A stretch of 57,081 nucleotides of DNA from Chloroflexota bacterium (GTDB lineage: Bacteria; Chloroflexota; Chloroflexia; Thermomicrobiales; UBA6265). The stretch covers positions 1-57,081 of the forward strand of contig JAEWEG010000085.1 of the NCBI GenBank assembly GCA_023389575.1. The letters are read 5' to 3'. Below the pieces are notes generated by a model. That model ran no database searches. It was not told where the DNA came from and saw nothing but the letters and a program-made list of their open reading frames with translations. Within the stretch, counting starts at the first letter, position 1, and the number at the start of each line of letters is the position of its first letter. Of this stretch, positions 44,331 through 53,120 are shown in pieces. The translations under genes and the position numbers were made by a program.

Positions 44331-45293
44331 ATGACTGAGCAGGTGATCGCGGTAGACCTTGGCGGAACCCATATCCGGGTGGCGGTGGCCGATGAGCGCG
44401 GGAACCTGACCCATCATGTGCGCGCCGCGACCCAGGCCGAACTTGGGCCGCATTCGGTGATCGCGCGGATGGGCGACCTGATCAACAAGGTGGCCACTGA
44501 CTCGGGGGTCGAGGCCGATCGACCGGTGGGCGTGGCGTCTCCAGGGCCGCTGAACCCGAAGACCGGAGTGGTGTTGTACACCCCAAACCTGCCGGGATGG
44601 CGCGATGTGCCATTCATCGATCTGCTTCAGGAACGCATCGGCCGAACGGCGTTCGTGGCCAACGATGGCAATTGCGGTGCCCTGGGAGAAATGCGATTCG
44701 GTAGCGCGCGGGGCGTGACCGACCTGATCTACTTCGCGCTCGGCACTGGCGTGGGCGGAGGCGTCGTGACCAATGGGACGCTGGTGGATGGCGTGCGCGG
44801 GCTCGGGGCGGAGGTAGGCCACATGGGCATCGCCCTCGACGGTCCCCGATGCTCCTGTGGCAGCATCGGGTGCCTGGAGTCGTTTGTCAGCGGGTGGGCG
44901 ATCAAGCGGGAGGCGGAGGCCGTCGCAACCACGGCGGACGGCGACAGGATCCGCGAGCTGGCCGGAGATGGCGAGATCCATGCCGGAATCGTGGGGAAGG
45001 CCGCCGACGAGGGTGACCCAGCCTCGATCGAGATCCTGAACCGGGCCGGTCGGGCGCTCGGAGCCGCGATGGGCGCATTGACCAACATCTTCAACCCCAG
45101 CGCGATCGTGATTGGCGGCGGGGTCGCGGCGATCGGCGATCATCTCCTGACCCCGGCTCGCCAGGCGTTCCCATCGTATTCGTTCGTCGACATGCGGGCG
45201 GATGTCTCCATCCGGTACTCCTCACTTGGCGGCGAAACCGGCATCCTCGGAGCGGCGGCGCTGGCCTTCGACCACCTGGAAGGCGGGAGGTAG
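44331..45293 (+). CDS. ROK-family sugar kinase (glucokinase-like)
   Basis: A 320-residue kinase. The N-terminal phosphate loop is VDLGGTHIRVAVAD, the catalytic region FVANDGNCGALGE contains the base Asp, and the ROK zinc motif is HMGI...CSCGSIGCLES. There is no helix-turn-helix, so it is an enzyme, not a ROK repressor. Glucose is the likely substrate, which would fit GH15 glucose release, but this is inference. ATG 44331 has GGAG seven bases upstream and lies 19 bp after hslU. Confidence 0.93.
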   Translation: MTEQVIAVDLGGTHIRVAVADERGNLTHHVRAATQAELGPHSVIARMGDLINKVATDSGVEADRPVGVASPGPLNPKTGVVLYTPNLPGWRDVPFIDLLQERIGRTAFVANDGNCGALGEMRFGSARGVTDLIYFALGTGVGGGVVTNGTLVDGVRGLGAEVGHMGIALDGPRCSCGSIGCLESFVSGWAIKREAEAVATTADGDRIRELAGDGEIHAGIVGKAADEGDPASIEILNRAGRALGAAMGALTNIFNPSAIVIGGGVAAIGDHLLTPARQAFPSYSFVDMRADVSIRYSSLGGETGILGAAALAFDHLEGGR

Positions 45294-45307
45294 CGGTCCT
45301 CCGCGCC
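45282..45307 (+). terminator. Weak hairpin at the end of the ROK kinase gene
   Basis: GGCGGGAGG pairs with CCTCC-GCGCC with one bulge, overlapping the stop codon. No T-run is present. Confidence 0.3.
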
Positions 45308-45377
45308 ATGTAGGCGAAGGGCTCCCGCCGGTGTGATACTTGCATCACGAGCCGATTCGGGCTGAAAGGAGCACTGC

Positions 45378-46325
45378 GTGGCTGGCGAACATCCTGCGTA
45401 CATCTTCTGGAATGACAAGCTCACCCCCTGGGAGGATGCCACGGTTCACGTAACCTCCATCGCCTGGTCCGCGCTCGGCGGGGTCTTCGAGGGAATCCGG
45501 GGGTACTGGAACGAGGAGCAGCAGGCACTGCACATTTTCAGGCTGAAGGAGCACATGGACCGGCTTCAGGACTCCACCCGGCTGGTACGCCTGCCGCTGG
45601 AGTTCAGCACCGATGAGTTGATCCAGATAACCAGGGACCTTGTGAAGGCCAACGAATGCAAGGAAGACACGTACATCTTCCCGTTGGTGTTCGGAGCGGA
45701 CTCGGAGACGAACAGGTTCGATCCCCAGGCCCTGAAATCGAATATCACGATCCGGACGCGAGCAATGCCGAGTCACCTCGGCACGGACTTCAAGCAGAAC
45801 GCGCGGTTCAGCACCTGGACGCGGATTTCCGATACCGTGATGCCGCCGAGGGTGAAGAACATTTCGAACTATCGGAACGGTCAACTCGCCACCCATGAGG
45901 TGCGGATGGACGGCTACGACGTCGCGTTCATGCTCAATCCACAGGGCAAGGTGAGCGAGGCACCGGGAGCCTGCGTCGTCGCGGTGATCAACGGCAAGCT
46001 CGTCACGCCCGATTTGACGAGCGGAATCCTGGAGAGCATCACGCGGGATGCGATCATCACCCTGGCGCGCGAAGAGCTTGGCATGGACGTCGTGGAGCGG
46101 CCGGTCGACAGGACGGAACTCTACCTGGCCGACGAGGTGTTCACCTGCGGAACCGCGGCGGAGATCACGCCCGTGGTGAGCGTGGACAAGTACCCCGTTG
46201 GCAATGGCGAGATTGGGGCCGTCACCCGGCGCCTGGACGCACTGTTGTCTGGCATCATGCGCGGGACGGATGAGCGATACGCGCACTGGGTGACCACGGT
46301 GGATTTCGCCATGACAACCGCCTGA
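45378..46325 (+). CDS. ilvE: Class IV (branched-chain type) aminotransferase
   Basis: A 315-residue fold type IV PLP aminotransferase. The lysine at 160 in PPRVKNISNYRNGQLA is in the place of the PLP lysine, followed by EVRMDGYDVAFMLNPQGKVSEAPG. Early GVFEGIRGYW also fits. Branched-chain amino acids are the most likely substrates; the segment GACVV after VSEAPG differs from the usual GENIF/GENLF, so a D-amino-acid or other transaminase cannot be excluded. GTG 45378 has AAAGGAG six bases upstream. Confidence 0.88.
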   Translation: MAGEHPAYIFWNDKLTPWEDATVHVTSIAWSALGGVFEGIRGYWNEEQQALHIFRLKEHMDRLQDSTRLVRLPLEFSTDELIQITRDLVKANECKEDTYIFPLVFGADSETNRFDPQALKSNITIRTRAMPSHLGTDFKQNARFSTWTRISDTVMPPRVKNISNYRNGQLATHEVRMDGYDVAFMLNPQGKVSEAPGACVVAVINGKLVTPDLTSGILESITRDAIITLAREELGMDVVERPVDRTELYLADEVFTCGTAAEITPVVSVDKYPVGNGEIGAVTRRLDALLSGIMRGTDERYAHWVTTVDFAMTTA

Positions 46326-46349
46326 AAGCCGTTTGTTCGAGGATGATCG

Positions 46350-46393
46350 CGGCCGGCGCCTTCCCAACCAGGGAGGCCCGGCCGTTTGTGTTT
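46350..46393 (+). terminator. Terminator of the aminotransferase gene
   Basis: CGGCCGG (46350-46356) pairs with CCGGCCG (46378-46384), with inner GCCT/AGGC and CCC/GGG, followed by TTTGTGTTT. It ends just before the ribosome site of the next gene. Confidence 0.8.
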
Positions 46394-46415
46394 CCAGGGG
46401 AGTGTGCCGTTGACC

Positions 46416-47756
46416 ATGCATGGCCAGGAGAGTGAAATCGAGGCGCCTTCGACCAGGGCAGAACAGCAGTCAGGGATGGCCAGGCTGGAGCGCTGGGCGA
46501 TGATTGGGCTGCTCGTGCTGGGCTCGATGCTGGCCGGTATCGGCGTCGACCGGCTGCTACTCGGCGCGGGTGTAAGTGGTGACCTGGAGCGGGCCGACGG
46601 GTTCTCCATCCTGGACGAGACGTACACGGTGATCCGCGACAACTACGTCCTTGAAGACGAGATCAGCGACCAGGAGCTGATGTACGGAGCGGCGATGGGC
46701 ATGGTGCACTCCCTGGGGGACACCAACCATTCACGGTTCTACGATCCCGAGGACGCCCGCCGATTCGTCGATGCCTCACGCGGGGAAGTGACCGGGATTG
46801 GCGTCAACCTCGATTCATCGTCACTGCCGCTCCGCGTGACGATGCCGATCGAAGGCTCCCCGGCGTTCGATGCCGGAATCAAGGCGGGCGACCTGATCAT
46901 CGGGATCGACGGCGTGGGCGTGGACGAATTTTCCAGCCCGGCGGAAGCCCTGGCGTTGATCCGGGGCGAGGAGGGCACAAGCCTAACGCTGCTCCTCCAG
47001 CGACGCGGCGTCGTGGAACCGATCGAAGTGACCGTGGTCCGGTCGACAATCGAGATCCACCCGGTGTCGTGGACCATGCTGCCGGGCGATGTGCTCTGGG
47101 TGCGAATCGACCAGTTCTCGCTGGGGGCGGGAAAGGATTTCAAGGCGGCGCTTGAATCCGGCATCACGCTTGGCGCGAAGGGGCTGGTGCTGGACCTGCG
47201 AGCCAATCCGGGCGGATTGGTGACCGAAGCGATCGAGGTGGGCGGACATCTCCTGCCCGAAGGTTCCGTGCTTTTCCAAAAGGAAGGCGCTGGCGGCGAC
47301 ATCGAGCAAGTGTTGACGACGACCCAGGAGGGGCTGTGGCAATCTTCCCCCGTCGTGGTCCTGATCGACGGCGACTCGGCGTCGGCGGCGGAGATTGTCG
47401 CGTCATCGCTGGAGAACAACGATCGCGCGGTGCTGATCGGGGAAACGACCGCTGGTACAGGCACCGTGCTTTCGCCGGTTCAGTTGAGCGATGGGTCGCT
47501 GGTGCTGGTTGGGACGGAGTTGTGGTTGACGCCCGACGGCGACGTGATCTGGCACAACGGGGTTGATCCAACCATCGAGGTGGCGAACGAGGAAGGAGCG
47601 ACGGTGTCCTTGCCCTACACGTTCCAGCGTCACCAACTGGATGAGCACACGCTAAACAGCCTGGACGACGATCAGCTGACGACGGCGTATGGCGAGATCC
47701 TGGAGGCGATGGCGTTCGGAACGTCCGCCACGCCGGTGCCCCATGATGGGGGCTGA
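46416..47756 (+). CDS. S41/C-terminal-processing-peptidase-like protein with PDZ domain (1)
   Basis: A 446-residue membrane-anchored protein: one N-terminal membrane segment (about 27-44), a helical segment (DETYTVIRDNYVLEDEISDQELMYGAAMGMVHSLGD), a PDZ domain (about 125-205) and an S41 fold. The nucleophile Ser323 is in DSASAAE. The catalytic Lys expected 25 residues later in GKG is Thr348 (GETTAGTGT). Family members trim exported proteins; activity here is uncertain. ATG 46416 is used; TTG 46410 has better spacing from AGGGGAG. First of three tandem paralogs. Confidence 0.88.
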   Translation: MHGQESEIEAPSTRAEQQSGMARLERWAMIGLLVLGSMLAGIGVDRLLLGAGVSGDLERADGFSILDETYTVIRDNYVLEDEISDQELMYGAAMGMVHSLGDTNHSRFYDPEDARRFVDASRGEVTGIGVNLDSSSLPLRVTMPIEGSPAFDAGIKAGDLIIGIDGVGVDEFSSPAEALALIRGEEGTSLTLLLQRRGVVEPIEVTVVRSTIEIHPVSWTMLPGDVLWVRIDQFSLGAGKDFKAALESGITLGAKGLVLDLRANPGGLVTEAIEVGGHLLPEGSVLFQKEGAGGDIEQVLTTTQEGLWQSSPVVVLIDGDSASAAEIVASSLENNDRAVLIGETTAGTGTVLSPVQLSDGSLVLVGTELWLTPDGDVIWHNGVDPTIEVANEEGATVSLPYTFQRHQLDEHTLNSLDDDQLTTAYGEILEAMAFGTSATPVPHDGG

Positions 47757-47835
47757 GCGAGGTCCGACGAGGGCCGATCGACCGCCGCACGGGTATCGTG
47801 ACAAGTTGGCGAGTCGGAACAAACCACCCCGATGA

Positions 47836-47855
47836 TCCGTTGTCTCTACAACGGA
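47836..47855 (+). repeat. Inverted repeat upstream of the second S41 gene
   Basis: Perfect 8-bp arms TCCGTTGT / ACAACGGA with a 4-base loop, 80 bp after one S41 gene and 54 bp before the next. It could be a weak terminator or an operator. Confidence 0.45.
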
Positions 47856-47909
47856 CATGATATTGCCCGAATTTGGGTTGGGACCAAACGAAAGAGAAGG
47901 TAAAGGTTG

Positions 47910-49226
47910 ATGCAGGAAACAACGACGCCCAGTGCACGCGAGGAGAAGTCCCGGACGATCCGGACCATCGTCTCCAGCGTGAAGGTGCGAGCACTCACCA
48001 TGGTGCTGCTGACCATGTTGATGCTCGGCGCGGGCATGGGCCTGGAACGGTTCATCGTGGCCGACTCGGCGGTCGGTTCGCAGCAACGCGACGAACTGGC
48101 GGACCTCGAGTCATTCGAAACGCTGGAGCAGGTTTACGCCTATATTCGGGAGTACTACGTGCTCTCCGATGAGATCAGCGACGAAGAACTGATCTGGGGC
48201 GCGGCGGCCGGGATGATGGATGCGCTCGGAGACGAGGGCCACTCCTCTTTCCTGAACCCGCAGGAAGCCGAGGATTACCGCGAGGCGCAGTCAGGCGAGT
48301 TCGTCGGGATCGGCATTCGCAGCGACACGACCGTCATCCCGCCGCAGGTGGTATTCCCATATGAAGGATCGCCAGCGTTCGAGGCAGGCCTCCTGCCAGG
48401 CGACGAGATTCTGGCGGTGGACGGCGTTCGCTACACGGAATTCGTGGACGGGCGAGCCTTCCTGGACACCATCGCGGGCGATGAAGGCACGGATGTCGAG
48501 ATCGAGCTTCGTCACCAGGGCGACGTTGACAGCTACACCGTGACCATCACGCGGGCGAGGATCGCTGTCCAAACAGTGTCCTGGGCGATGCTGCCAGAGA
48601 ATGTGATGTGGATTCGCATCTCATCGTTCGAAGAGGGCACGGGCTCCGATTTCGAGGCGGCGCTGCGGCAGGGCAAGCGATCGGGCGCGGAATCGCTGCT
48701 GCTGGACCTTCGAGGCAATCCCGGTGGCCTGATCGTTGAAGAGCTTTCCGTGATCAGTGAGTTCCTCCCGGCCGGATCGGTGGTGGCCTACGATCACGAC
48801 TATACGGGCGAAGAAACCGTGCGAACCGTCGAGGAAGAGGACGGCGAGTGGCGCGAAGGGCCGGTGGTGATCCTGATCGACCGGGATACCGTTTCGGCCG
48901 CCGAAGTGACCGCGTCGGCGCTGGTGGAGAACGATCGCGCGATCGCGGTTGGCGAGACGACCTACGGGACGGGGACCAGCCTGATGCCGATCGACCTGCC
49001 GGACGGTTCGATGCTGATGATGGGCTATCTCTACCGGCTGACACCGGACCGCAACGTTATCTGGCATGTTGGATTCCCTCCGACCATCCAGATCGTCAAC
49101 AAACCGGGCGTTGGCATGAGCCTACCGTACCTTTACGACGGTGAGCTGGACGAGGAAACGCTCCTGGCGACCAACGATGACCAGATGATCGTGGGCTTCT
49201 ATGAAGCGGCCGATTTCGGAGCGTAG
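47910..49226 (+). CDS. S41/C-terminal-processing-peptidase-like protein with PDZ domain (2)
   Basis: A 438-residue paralog with one membrane segment (about 29-50), the helical arm YAYIREYYVLSDEISDEELIWGAA, a PDZ domain (about 132-212) and an S41 domain. Ser329 is in TVSAAE and the Lys position is Thr354 in TTYGTGT. ATG 47910 with AAAGG upstream is used. It is much closer to the third copy than to the first, including long identical nucleotide runs around the membrane segment and arm, so these two arose by a recent duplication or were homogenised. Confidence 0.88.
   Translation: MQETTTPSAREEKSRTIRTIVSSVKVRALTMVLLTMLMLGAGMGLERFIVADSAVGSQQRDELADLESFETLEQVYAYIREYYVLSDEISDEELIWGAAAGMMDALGDEGHSSFLNPQEAEDYREAQSGEFVGIGIRSDTTVIPPQVVFPYEGSPAFEAGLLPGDEILAVDGVRYTEFVDGRAFLDTIAGDEGTDVEIELRHQGDVDSYTVTITRARIAVQTVSWAMLPENVMWIRISSFEEGTGSDFEAALRQGKRSGAESLLLDLRGNPGGLIVEELSVISEFLPAGSVVAYDHDYTGEETVRTVEEEDGEWREGPVVILIDRDTVSAAEVTASALVENDRAIAVGETTYGTGTSLMPIDLPDGSMLMMGYLYRLTPDRNVIWHVGFPPTIQIVNKPGVGMSLPYLYDGELDEETLLATNDDQMIVGFYEAADFGA
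48006..48246 (+). repeat. Near-identical tract shared with the third S41 gene, copy A
   Basis: About 240 bp covering the membrane segment and helical arm, matching 49585-49825 at a constant offset of 1579 bp, with runs of about 40 identical bases. Confidence 0.75.
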
Positions 49227-49235
49227 CCGGCGGCA

Positions 49236-49260
49236 CCGGCGAAGCGCTTGCCTTCGCCGG
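49236..49260 (+). terminator. Hairpin after the second S41 gene
   Basis: Perfect 9-bp stem CCGGCGAAG / CTTCGCCGG with a 7-base loop, ten bases after the stop. Two more hairpins follow (about 49285-49330, and ATGTTTCC/GGAAACAT at 49354-49378), so the 250-bp spacer is strongly structured. Confidence 0.5.
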
Positions 49261-49476
49261 AATCCCGCCGCGACCGCTCGGCCCCGCGAGCCGCATCCAC
49301 TGGGTGCGGCTTGCTCGCATGCCGGGCCCCAAGCGGAATCGGTGTCGAGGAGGATGTTTCCCTGAACACAGGAAACATGAGGGATCGGCAATTCGTCCGT
49401 CCATAAGCTATACCTATTCGCATCCAGGAATGTGGCCGATGGCATCAGCAATCAACCAACGCATGGGGACAGCGAG

Positions 49477-50811
49477 ATGACGAAGAGTTCAGAACAACCG
49501 GGACCCAGTGATTGGCGCGCATGGACTGGTTCCGTGCTCCGCGCGGCGAGCCGGTCCGTGAGGATGCGAACGGCCGGGATGCTGCTGCTGACCATGCTGA
49601 TGCTCGGCGCGGGCATGGGCCTGGAGCGGTTCATCGTGGCCGATTCGGTGATCGGTTCGCAACAGCGCGAGGAGTTCGCCGATCTTGAGTCGTTCGAGAC
49701 GCTGGAGCAGGTCTACGCCTACATTCGGGAGTACTACGTGCTCTCCGATGAGATCAGCGACGAAGAGCTGATCTGGGGCGCGGCCAGTGGCATGATGGAT
49801 GCGCTCGGCGACGAGGGCCACTCCTACTTCCTGACACCGGACGAAGCCGACGAACAGGACGAGCAGGACCAAGGGTCATTCGTCGGGATCGGCATCCAGT
49901 CCAATTCGGAGGTCTCTCCACCACAAGTCAACTTCCCCTACGAGGACTCCCCAGCCTTCGAGGCCGGTATCCGGGGCGGTGATGAAATCCTGACCATTGA
50001 TGGACGGTCCTACACCGAATTCGAAACCTCCAGGGACTTCCTCGACACCATTGCGGGCGAGGAAGGGACCGACGTTGAGATGGAACTCCGCCGCGCGGAT
50101 GGTGTCGAGACCTACACGGTGACGATCACCCGGGCGGAGATCGAGATCAAGACCGTTTCGGCGGCGATGCTGCCAGACAACGTGCTGTGGGTGCGGGTAT
50201 CCGCCTTCGAATGGGGCACGAGCGCCGATCTCGAGCGGGCGCTGCGACAGGGCAAGCGACTGGGTGCCGAAACGCTGGTGCTGGACCTTCGAGGAAATCC
50301 TGGAGGCTGGGTCGATGAGCAGGTAGCGGTCGCCGAGCAGTTCTTCGAGCCGGGCACCGTGGTGGCGCAGACCCAGGACGCCGAAGGGAACATTACCGAG
50401 CGCCACACGCAGGAGGAGGATGGACAGTGGCGTGACCTGCCCGTCGTCGCGATCATCGATGAGAACTCGGCATCATCGTCCGAGGTGCTGGCCGCGATGT
50501 TCATGGATCACGAACGTGGGATCTCGGTGGGGCAGCGCACGTTTGGCACCGGTACGACCGTGATGCCGATCGACCTCGCCGACGGATCAAGGATCTGGAT
50601 CGGGTTCGATATGTGGCTGACGCCGAATGGCACCGTGGTGTGGCATGTGGGCCTCGAGCCGACCATCTCGATCGCCAACGAGCCTGGCACGGCGATGTCG
50701 CTGCCGTATCTCTTCGACGGTGAGCTGACCGAGGATGAGTTGCTCGCCACCAACGACGACCAGTTGCTGGTGGCGGTCGCGATGGCGCTCGATGCGATGG
50801 AGGGGGAATAG
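49477..50811 (+). CDS. S41/C-terminal-processing-peptidase-like protein with PDZ domain (3)
   Basis: A 444-residue paralog with one membrane segment (about 34-53), the same helical arm as copy 2, a PDZ domain (about 135-218) and an S41 domain. Ser333 is in NSASSSE and the Lys position is Thr358 in RTFGTGT. The insert after the arm (DEADEQDEQDQG) is more acidic than in copy 2. ATG 49477 follows GGGGA at about seven bases. Like the others it is probably anchored in the membrane with its domains outside. Confidence 0.88.
   Translation: MTKSSEQPGPSDWRAWTGSVLRAASRSVRMRTAGMLLLTMLMLGAGMGLERFIVADSVIGSQQREEFADLESFETLEQVYAYIREYYVLSDEISDEELIWGAASGMMDALGDEGHSYFLTPDEADEQDEQDQGSFVGIGIQSNSEVSPPQVNFPYEDSPAFEAGIRGGDEILTIDGRSYTEFETSRDFLDTIAGEEGTDVEMELRRADGVETYTVTITRAEIEIKTVSAAMLPDNVLWVRVSAFEWGTSADLERALRQGKRLGAETLVLDLRGNPGGWVDEQVAVAEQFFEPGTVVAQTQDAEGNITERHTQEEDGQWRDLPVVAIIDENSASSSEVLAAMFMDHERGISVGQRTFGTGTTVMPIDLADGSRIWIGFDMWLTPNGTVVWHVGLEPTISIANEPGTAMSLPYLFDGELTEDELLATNDDQLLVAVAMALDAMEGE
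49585..49825 (+). repeat. Near-identical tract shared with the second S41 gene, copy B
   Basis: Partner of 48006-48246. The match drops sharply after the conserved GDEGHS codons. Confidence 0.75.
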
Positions 50812-50820
50812 GCCCCGCCG

Positions 50821-50845
50821 GGCACCCGCGCGAGTCGCGGGTGCC
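50821..50845 (+). terminator. Terminator of the third S41 gene
   Basis: Perfect 10-bp stem GGCACCCGCG / CGCGGGTGCC with a 5-base loop, nine bases after the stop. Confidence 0.7.
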
Positions 50846-50895
50846 GGTGGCCTCCCTTCGTACAGGCACGATTTGCCTCTCCAAACGTTGCTCCG

Positions 50896-50904
50896 TGGTA
50901 TTGT
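50896..50904 (+). promoter_or_regulatory. Extended -10 upstream of the GtrA gene
   Basis: TGG-TATTGT, about 100 bp before the gene; no good -35 is visible. Confidence 0.3.
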
Positions 50905-51004
50905 TGCGCGTGGAAGGCTGGAAGCAATCGCCAGCGGGCGCGGGCCTCTTCGGGTCGCGCCAGGTCGGGATTGTTGGGACTAGTAACAGGAGATGGGCAA
51001 GAGC

Positions 51005-51430
51005 ATGATCTCTGTGGAGTCATGGCCAGAATCGGCCGTGAGAATGTGGACACTTGCCCAGCGTTTCCAGAAATTCATCCTCGTTGGAGCCGTGGGGTTG
51101 ATCGTCAATCAGGCTGGCCTGGTGGCGCTCCATGGCATTCTCGATCTCGCCGTTCGCACGGCGTCCCCGTTCGCCATTCTCATTTCCATGGCCGTCACGT
51201 TCTACCTCAACGAAGCCTGGACCTGGCACGACCGGGGAACCGGACGCGTGTTGCACCGGGCCATGTCGTATGTGCCGATCAATGTCGGCGGTCTGATCAT
51301 CAACTGGGTGGTTCTCAACTACCTGCACGACTCTCACGACGTTCATTATCTTCTTGCTAACCTCGTTGGCGCGGGTATGGCGGCGGTCTGGAACTTTGCC
51401 CTCAACAACGCGATTACCTGGCGGGCGTGA
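51005..51430 (+). CDS. GtrA family membrane protein
   Basis: A 141-residue protein with four predicted membrane segments (FILVGAVGLIVNQAGLVAL, PFAILISMAVTFYLNEAW, MSYVPINVGGLIINWVVL, LLANLVGAGMAAVWNFALN). The NxxxTW-type pair FYLNEAWTW and FALNNAITW is typical of GtrA/DPMS-type proteins thought to move polyprenyl-linked sugars across the membrane. ATG 51005 is used because ATG 50993 directly abuts AGGAG. It leads a short run with an FAD enzyme and a small membrane protein. Confidence 0.88.
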   Translation: MISVESWPESAVRMWTLAQRFQKFILVGAVGLIVNQAGLVALHGILDLAVRTASPFAILISMAVTFYLNEAWTWHDRGTGRVLHRAMSYVPINVGGLIINWVVLNYLHDSHDVHYLLANLVGAGMAAVWNFALNNAITWRA

Positions 51431-51476
51431 GCCTGAACAGGAGCGGGAGCGGCGGGCCAGCCACGGCATATCCGTG

Positions 51477-51485
51477 TGGTATAAC
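51477..51485 (+). promoter_or_regulatory. Extended -10 upstream of the FAD oxidoreductase gene
   Basis: TGG-TATAAC, 127 bp before the ATG at 51612, with no clear -35. It would allow the enzyme to be made apart from GtrA. Confidence 0.4.
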
Positions 51486-51611
51486 CTTGATCGTCATGCC
51501 CGCCCACAATCGGGGGCGTGTCACTGTGTGTGACGACACTACATGGTGCAAGCCCATGCATCCCACATTTCCCCGAGGCGAGTAGGCGCCGACAGGAAGG
51601 AACCCTTGACA

Positions 51612-53105
51612 ATGCAGAACGGTCACAAGACGAACGGCACGGTTGCCTCGGATGGCGCCGCGCCACGAAACATCATCATGGGCGCCGGGCCCGCTGGCCT
51701 GTGTTCGGCGTATGTGCTGAGCAAGGCGGGCGTCAACGCGACCGTTGTCGAGTCGGCGCCGTTCGTGGGTGGCCTGGCGCGAACCATTCGCCGGGATTCT
51801 GACAGTGGCGAGTTCAAGTTCGATATCGGTGGACACCGCTGGTTCACCAAGAACGAAGAGTTGAATGAACTGTTCCGCGAGGTCGTGGCGGAAGAGCTTC
51901 TCTGGGTCAACCGGATTAGCCGCATCTACTTCGACGGCAAGTTCATCGACTACCCGCTGAAGATCGGAAGCGCGCTGAAGGCCGTCGGCCCGGTCACGGC
52001 GGTCCGGGCGGTGGCCGACTATGCACGCGTTCGGCTGATGCAGAAGTTCAAGCCGACCGACATCAAGTCGATGGAAGATGCCTACGTCAACCAGTACGGC
52101 GAAACGCTGTACAAGCTCTTCTTCCAGGCGTACTCGGAGAAGGTGTGGGGCCTCAAGTGCGACCAGCTTTCGGGCGACTGGGTGAGCCAGCGCACCAAGG
52201 GCATGTCGCTGATCACCGCCATCAAGGACGCCATCGTTCCGTCCAAGGGTGAGGTTGTGAGCCTGATCGAGCAGTTCATGTACCCGCGGGACGGCTTCGG
52301 CCGCTTCTCGGAGCGCATGGCGGATGCGATCACCGGCGCCGGCAACGAGATTCGCCTCAAGAACGCGGTCGAGAAGATCGTGCTCGACGGGAAGCGCGTC
52401 AAGGGCATCCAGGTTCGGACCGAGAACGGCTCCGAGTTCATCGAGGGCGAGAACTTCATCTCCTCCATCCCCTTCACCGTGCTGGTGAAGATCATGGAGC
52501 CGGCCGCGCCCCAGGACGTGATCGAAGCAGCGGATTCGCTGACGTTCCGCGACATCATCACCGTGAACCTGATGATCAAGAAGCGCCAGGTGACGCCGGA
52601 TACGTGGGTCTATGTCCACGACCGGAAGATCCTGTTCGGCCGCTTCCACGAGCCGAAGAACTGGAGCCCGGCGATGGTGCCGAGCGACGAGTACACCTCG
52701 CTCGTCATCGAGTACTTCTGCACCAAGGGTGACCACATCTGGAACATGAGCGACGAGCAGCTCGTGAACCAGTCCGTGAAGCACCTGGTGGAGGACCTCG
52801 AGTTCGTCCGGCCGGAGGAAGTGCTGGGCGGGTTCACGCTGCGGGCGACAAAGGCCTACCCGGTGTACGACCTGGACTACCAGGAACCGCTGCTGAAGAT
52901 GAAGAATTACATCCAGAGCATCGAGAACCTTCAGTACATCGGCCGCGGTGGCTCGTTCCGCTACAACAACACCGACCACTCGATTGAAACGGGCATGCTG
53001 GCGGCGAAGAACCTGCTTGGCGAGCACCACGACCTCGAGCGCGTGAACGCGGATGACGAGTACCACGAGATCAAGCGCAACAAGTCGTCCGCTGGCGTTG
53101 TTTAG
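51612..53105 (+). CDS. FAD-dependent oxidoreductase (protoporphyrinogen oxidase/UDP-galactopyranose mutase-like)
   Basis: A 497-residue flavoprotein. The FAD-binding motif is IIMGAGPAGLCSAYVLSKAG, then VVESAPFVGGLARTI and FDIGGHRWFTKNEELNELF. The C terminus has the second FAD region YIGRGGSFRYNNTDHSIETGMLAAKNLLG. Relatives occur in glycan and carotenoid pathways; the GtrA neighbour favours a surface-glycan or lipid-sugar role, but the substrate is not known. ATG 51612 has AAGGAA about nine bases upstream. Confidence 0.88.
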   Translation: MQNGHKTNGTVASDGAAPRNIIMGAGPAGLCSAYVLSKAGVNATVVESAPFVGGLARTIRRDSDSGEFKFDIGGHRWFTKNEELNELFREVVAEELLWVNRISRIYFDGKFIDYPLKIGSALKAVGPVTAVRAVADYARVRLMQKFKPTDIKSMEDAYVNQYGETLYKLFFQAYSEKVWGLKCDQLSGDWVSQRTKGMSLITAIKDAIVPSKGEVVSLIEQFMYPRDGFGRFSERMADAITGAGNEIRLKNAVEKIVLDGKRVKGIQVRTENGSEFIEGENFISSIPFTVLVKIMEPAAPQDVIEAADSLTFRDIITVNLMIKKRQVTPDTWVYVHDRKILFGRFHEPKNWSPAMVPSDEYTSLVIEYFCTKGDHIWNMSDEQLVNQSVKHLVEDLEFVRPEEVLGGFTLRATKAYPVYDLDYQEPLLKMKNYIQSIENLQYIGRGGSFRYNNTDHSIETGMLAAKNLLGEHHDLERVNADDEYHEIKRNKSSAGVV

Positions 53106-53120
53106 CGCGCCGAAGGCATC

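Noticed and set aside
51414..53066. A 550-codon minus-strand open frame opposite the FAD oxidoreductase
   Set aside because: It mirrors a confidently identified gene; its composition is typical of a codon-shadow frame.
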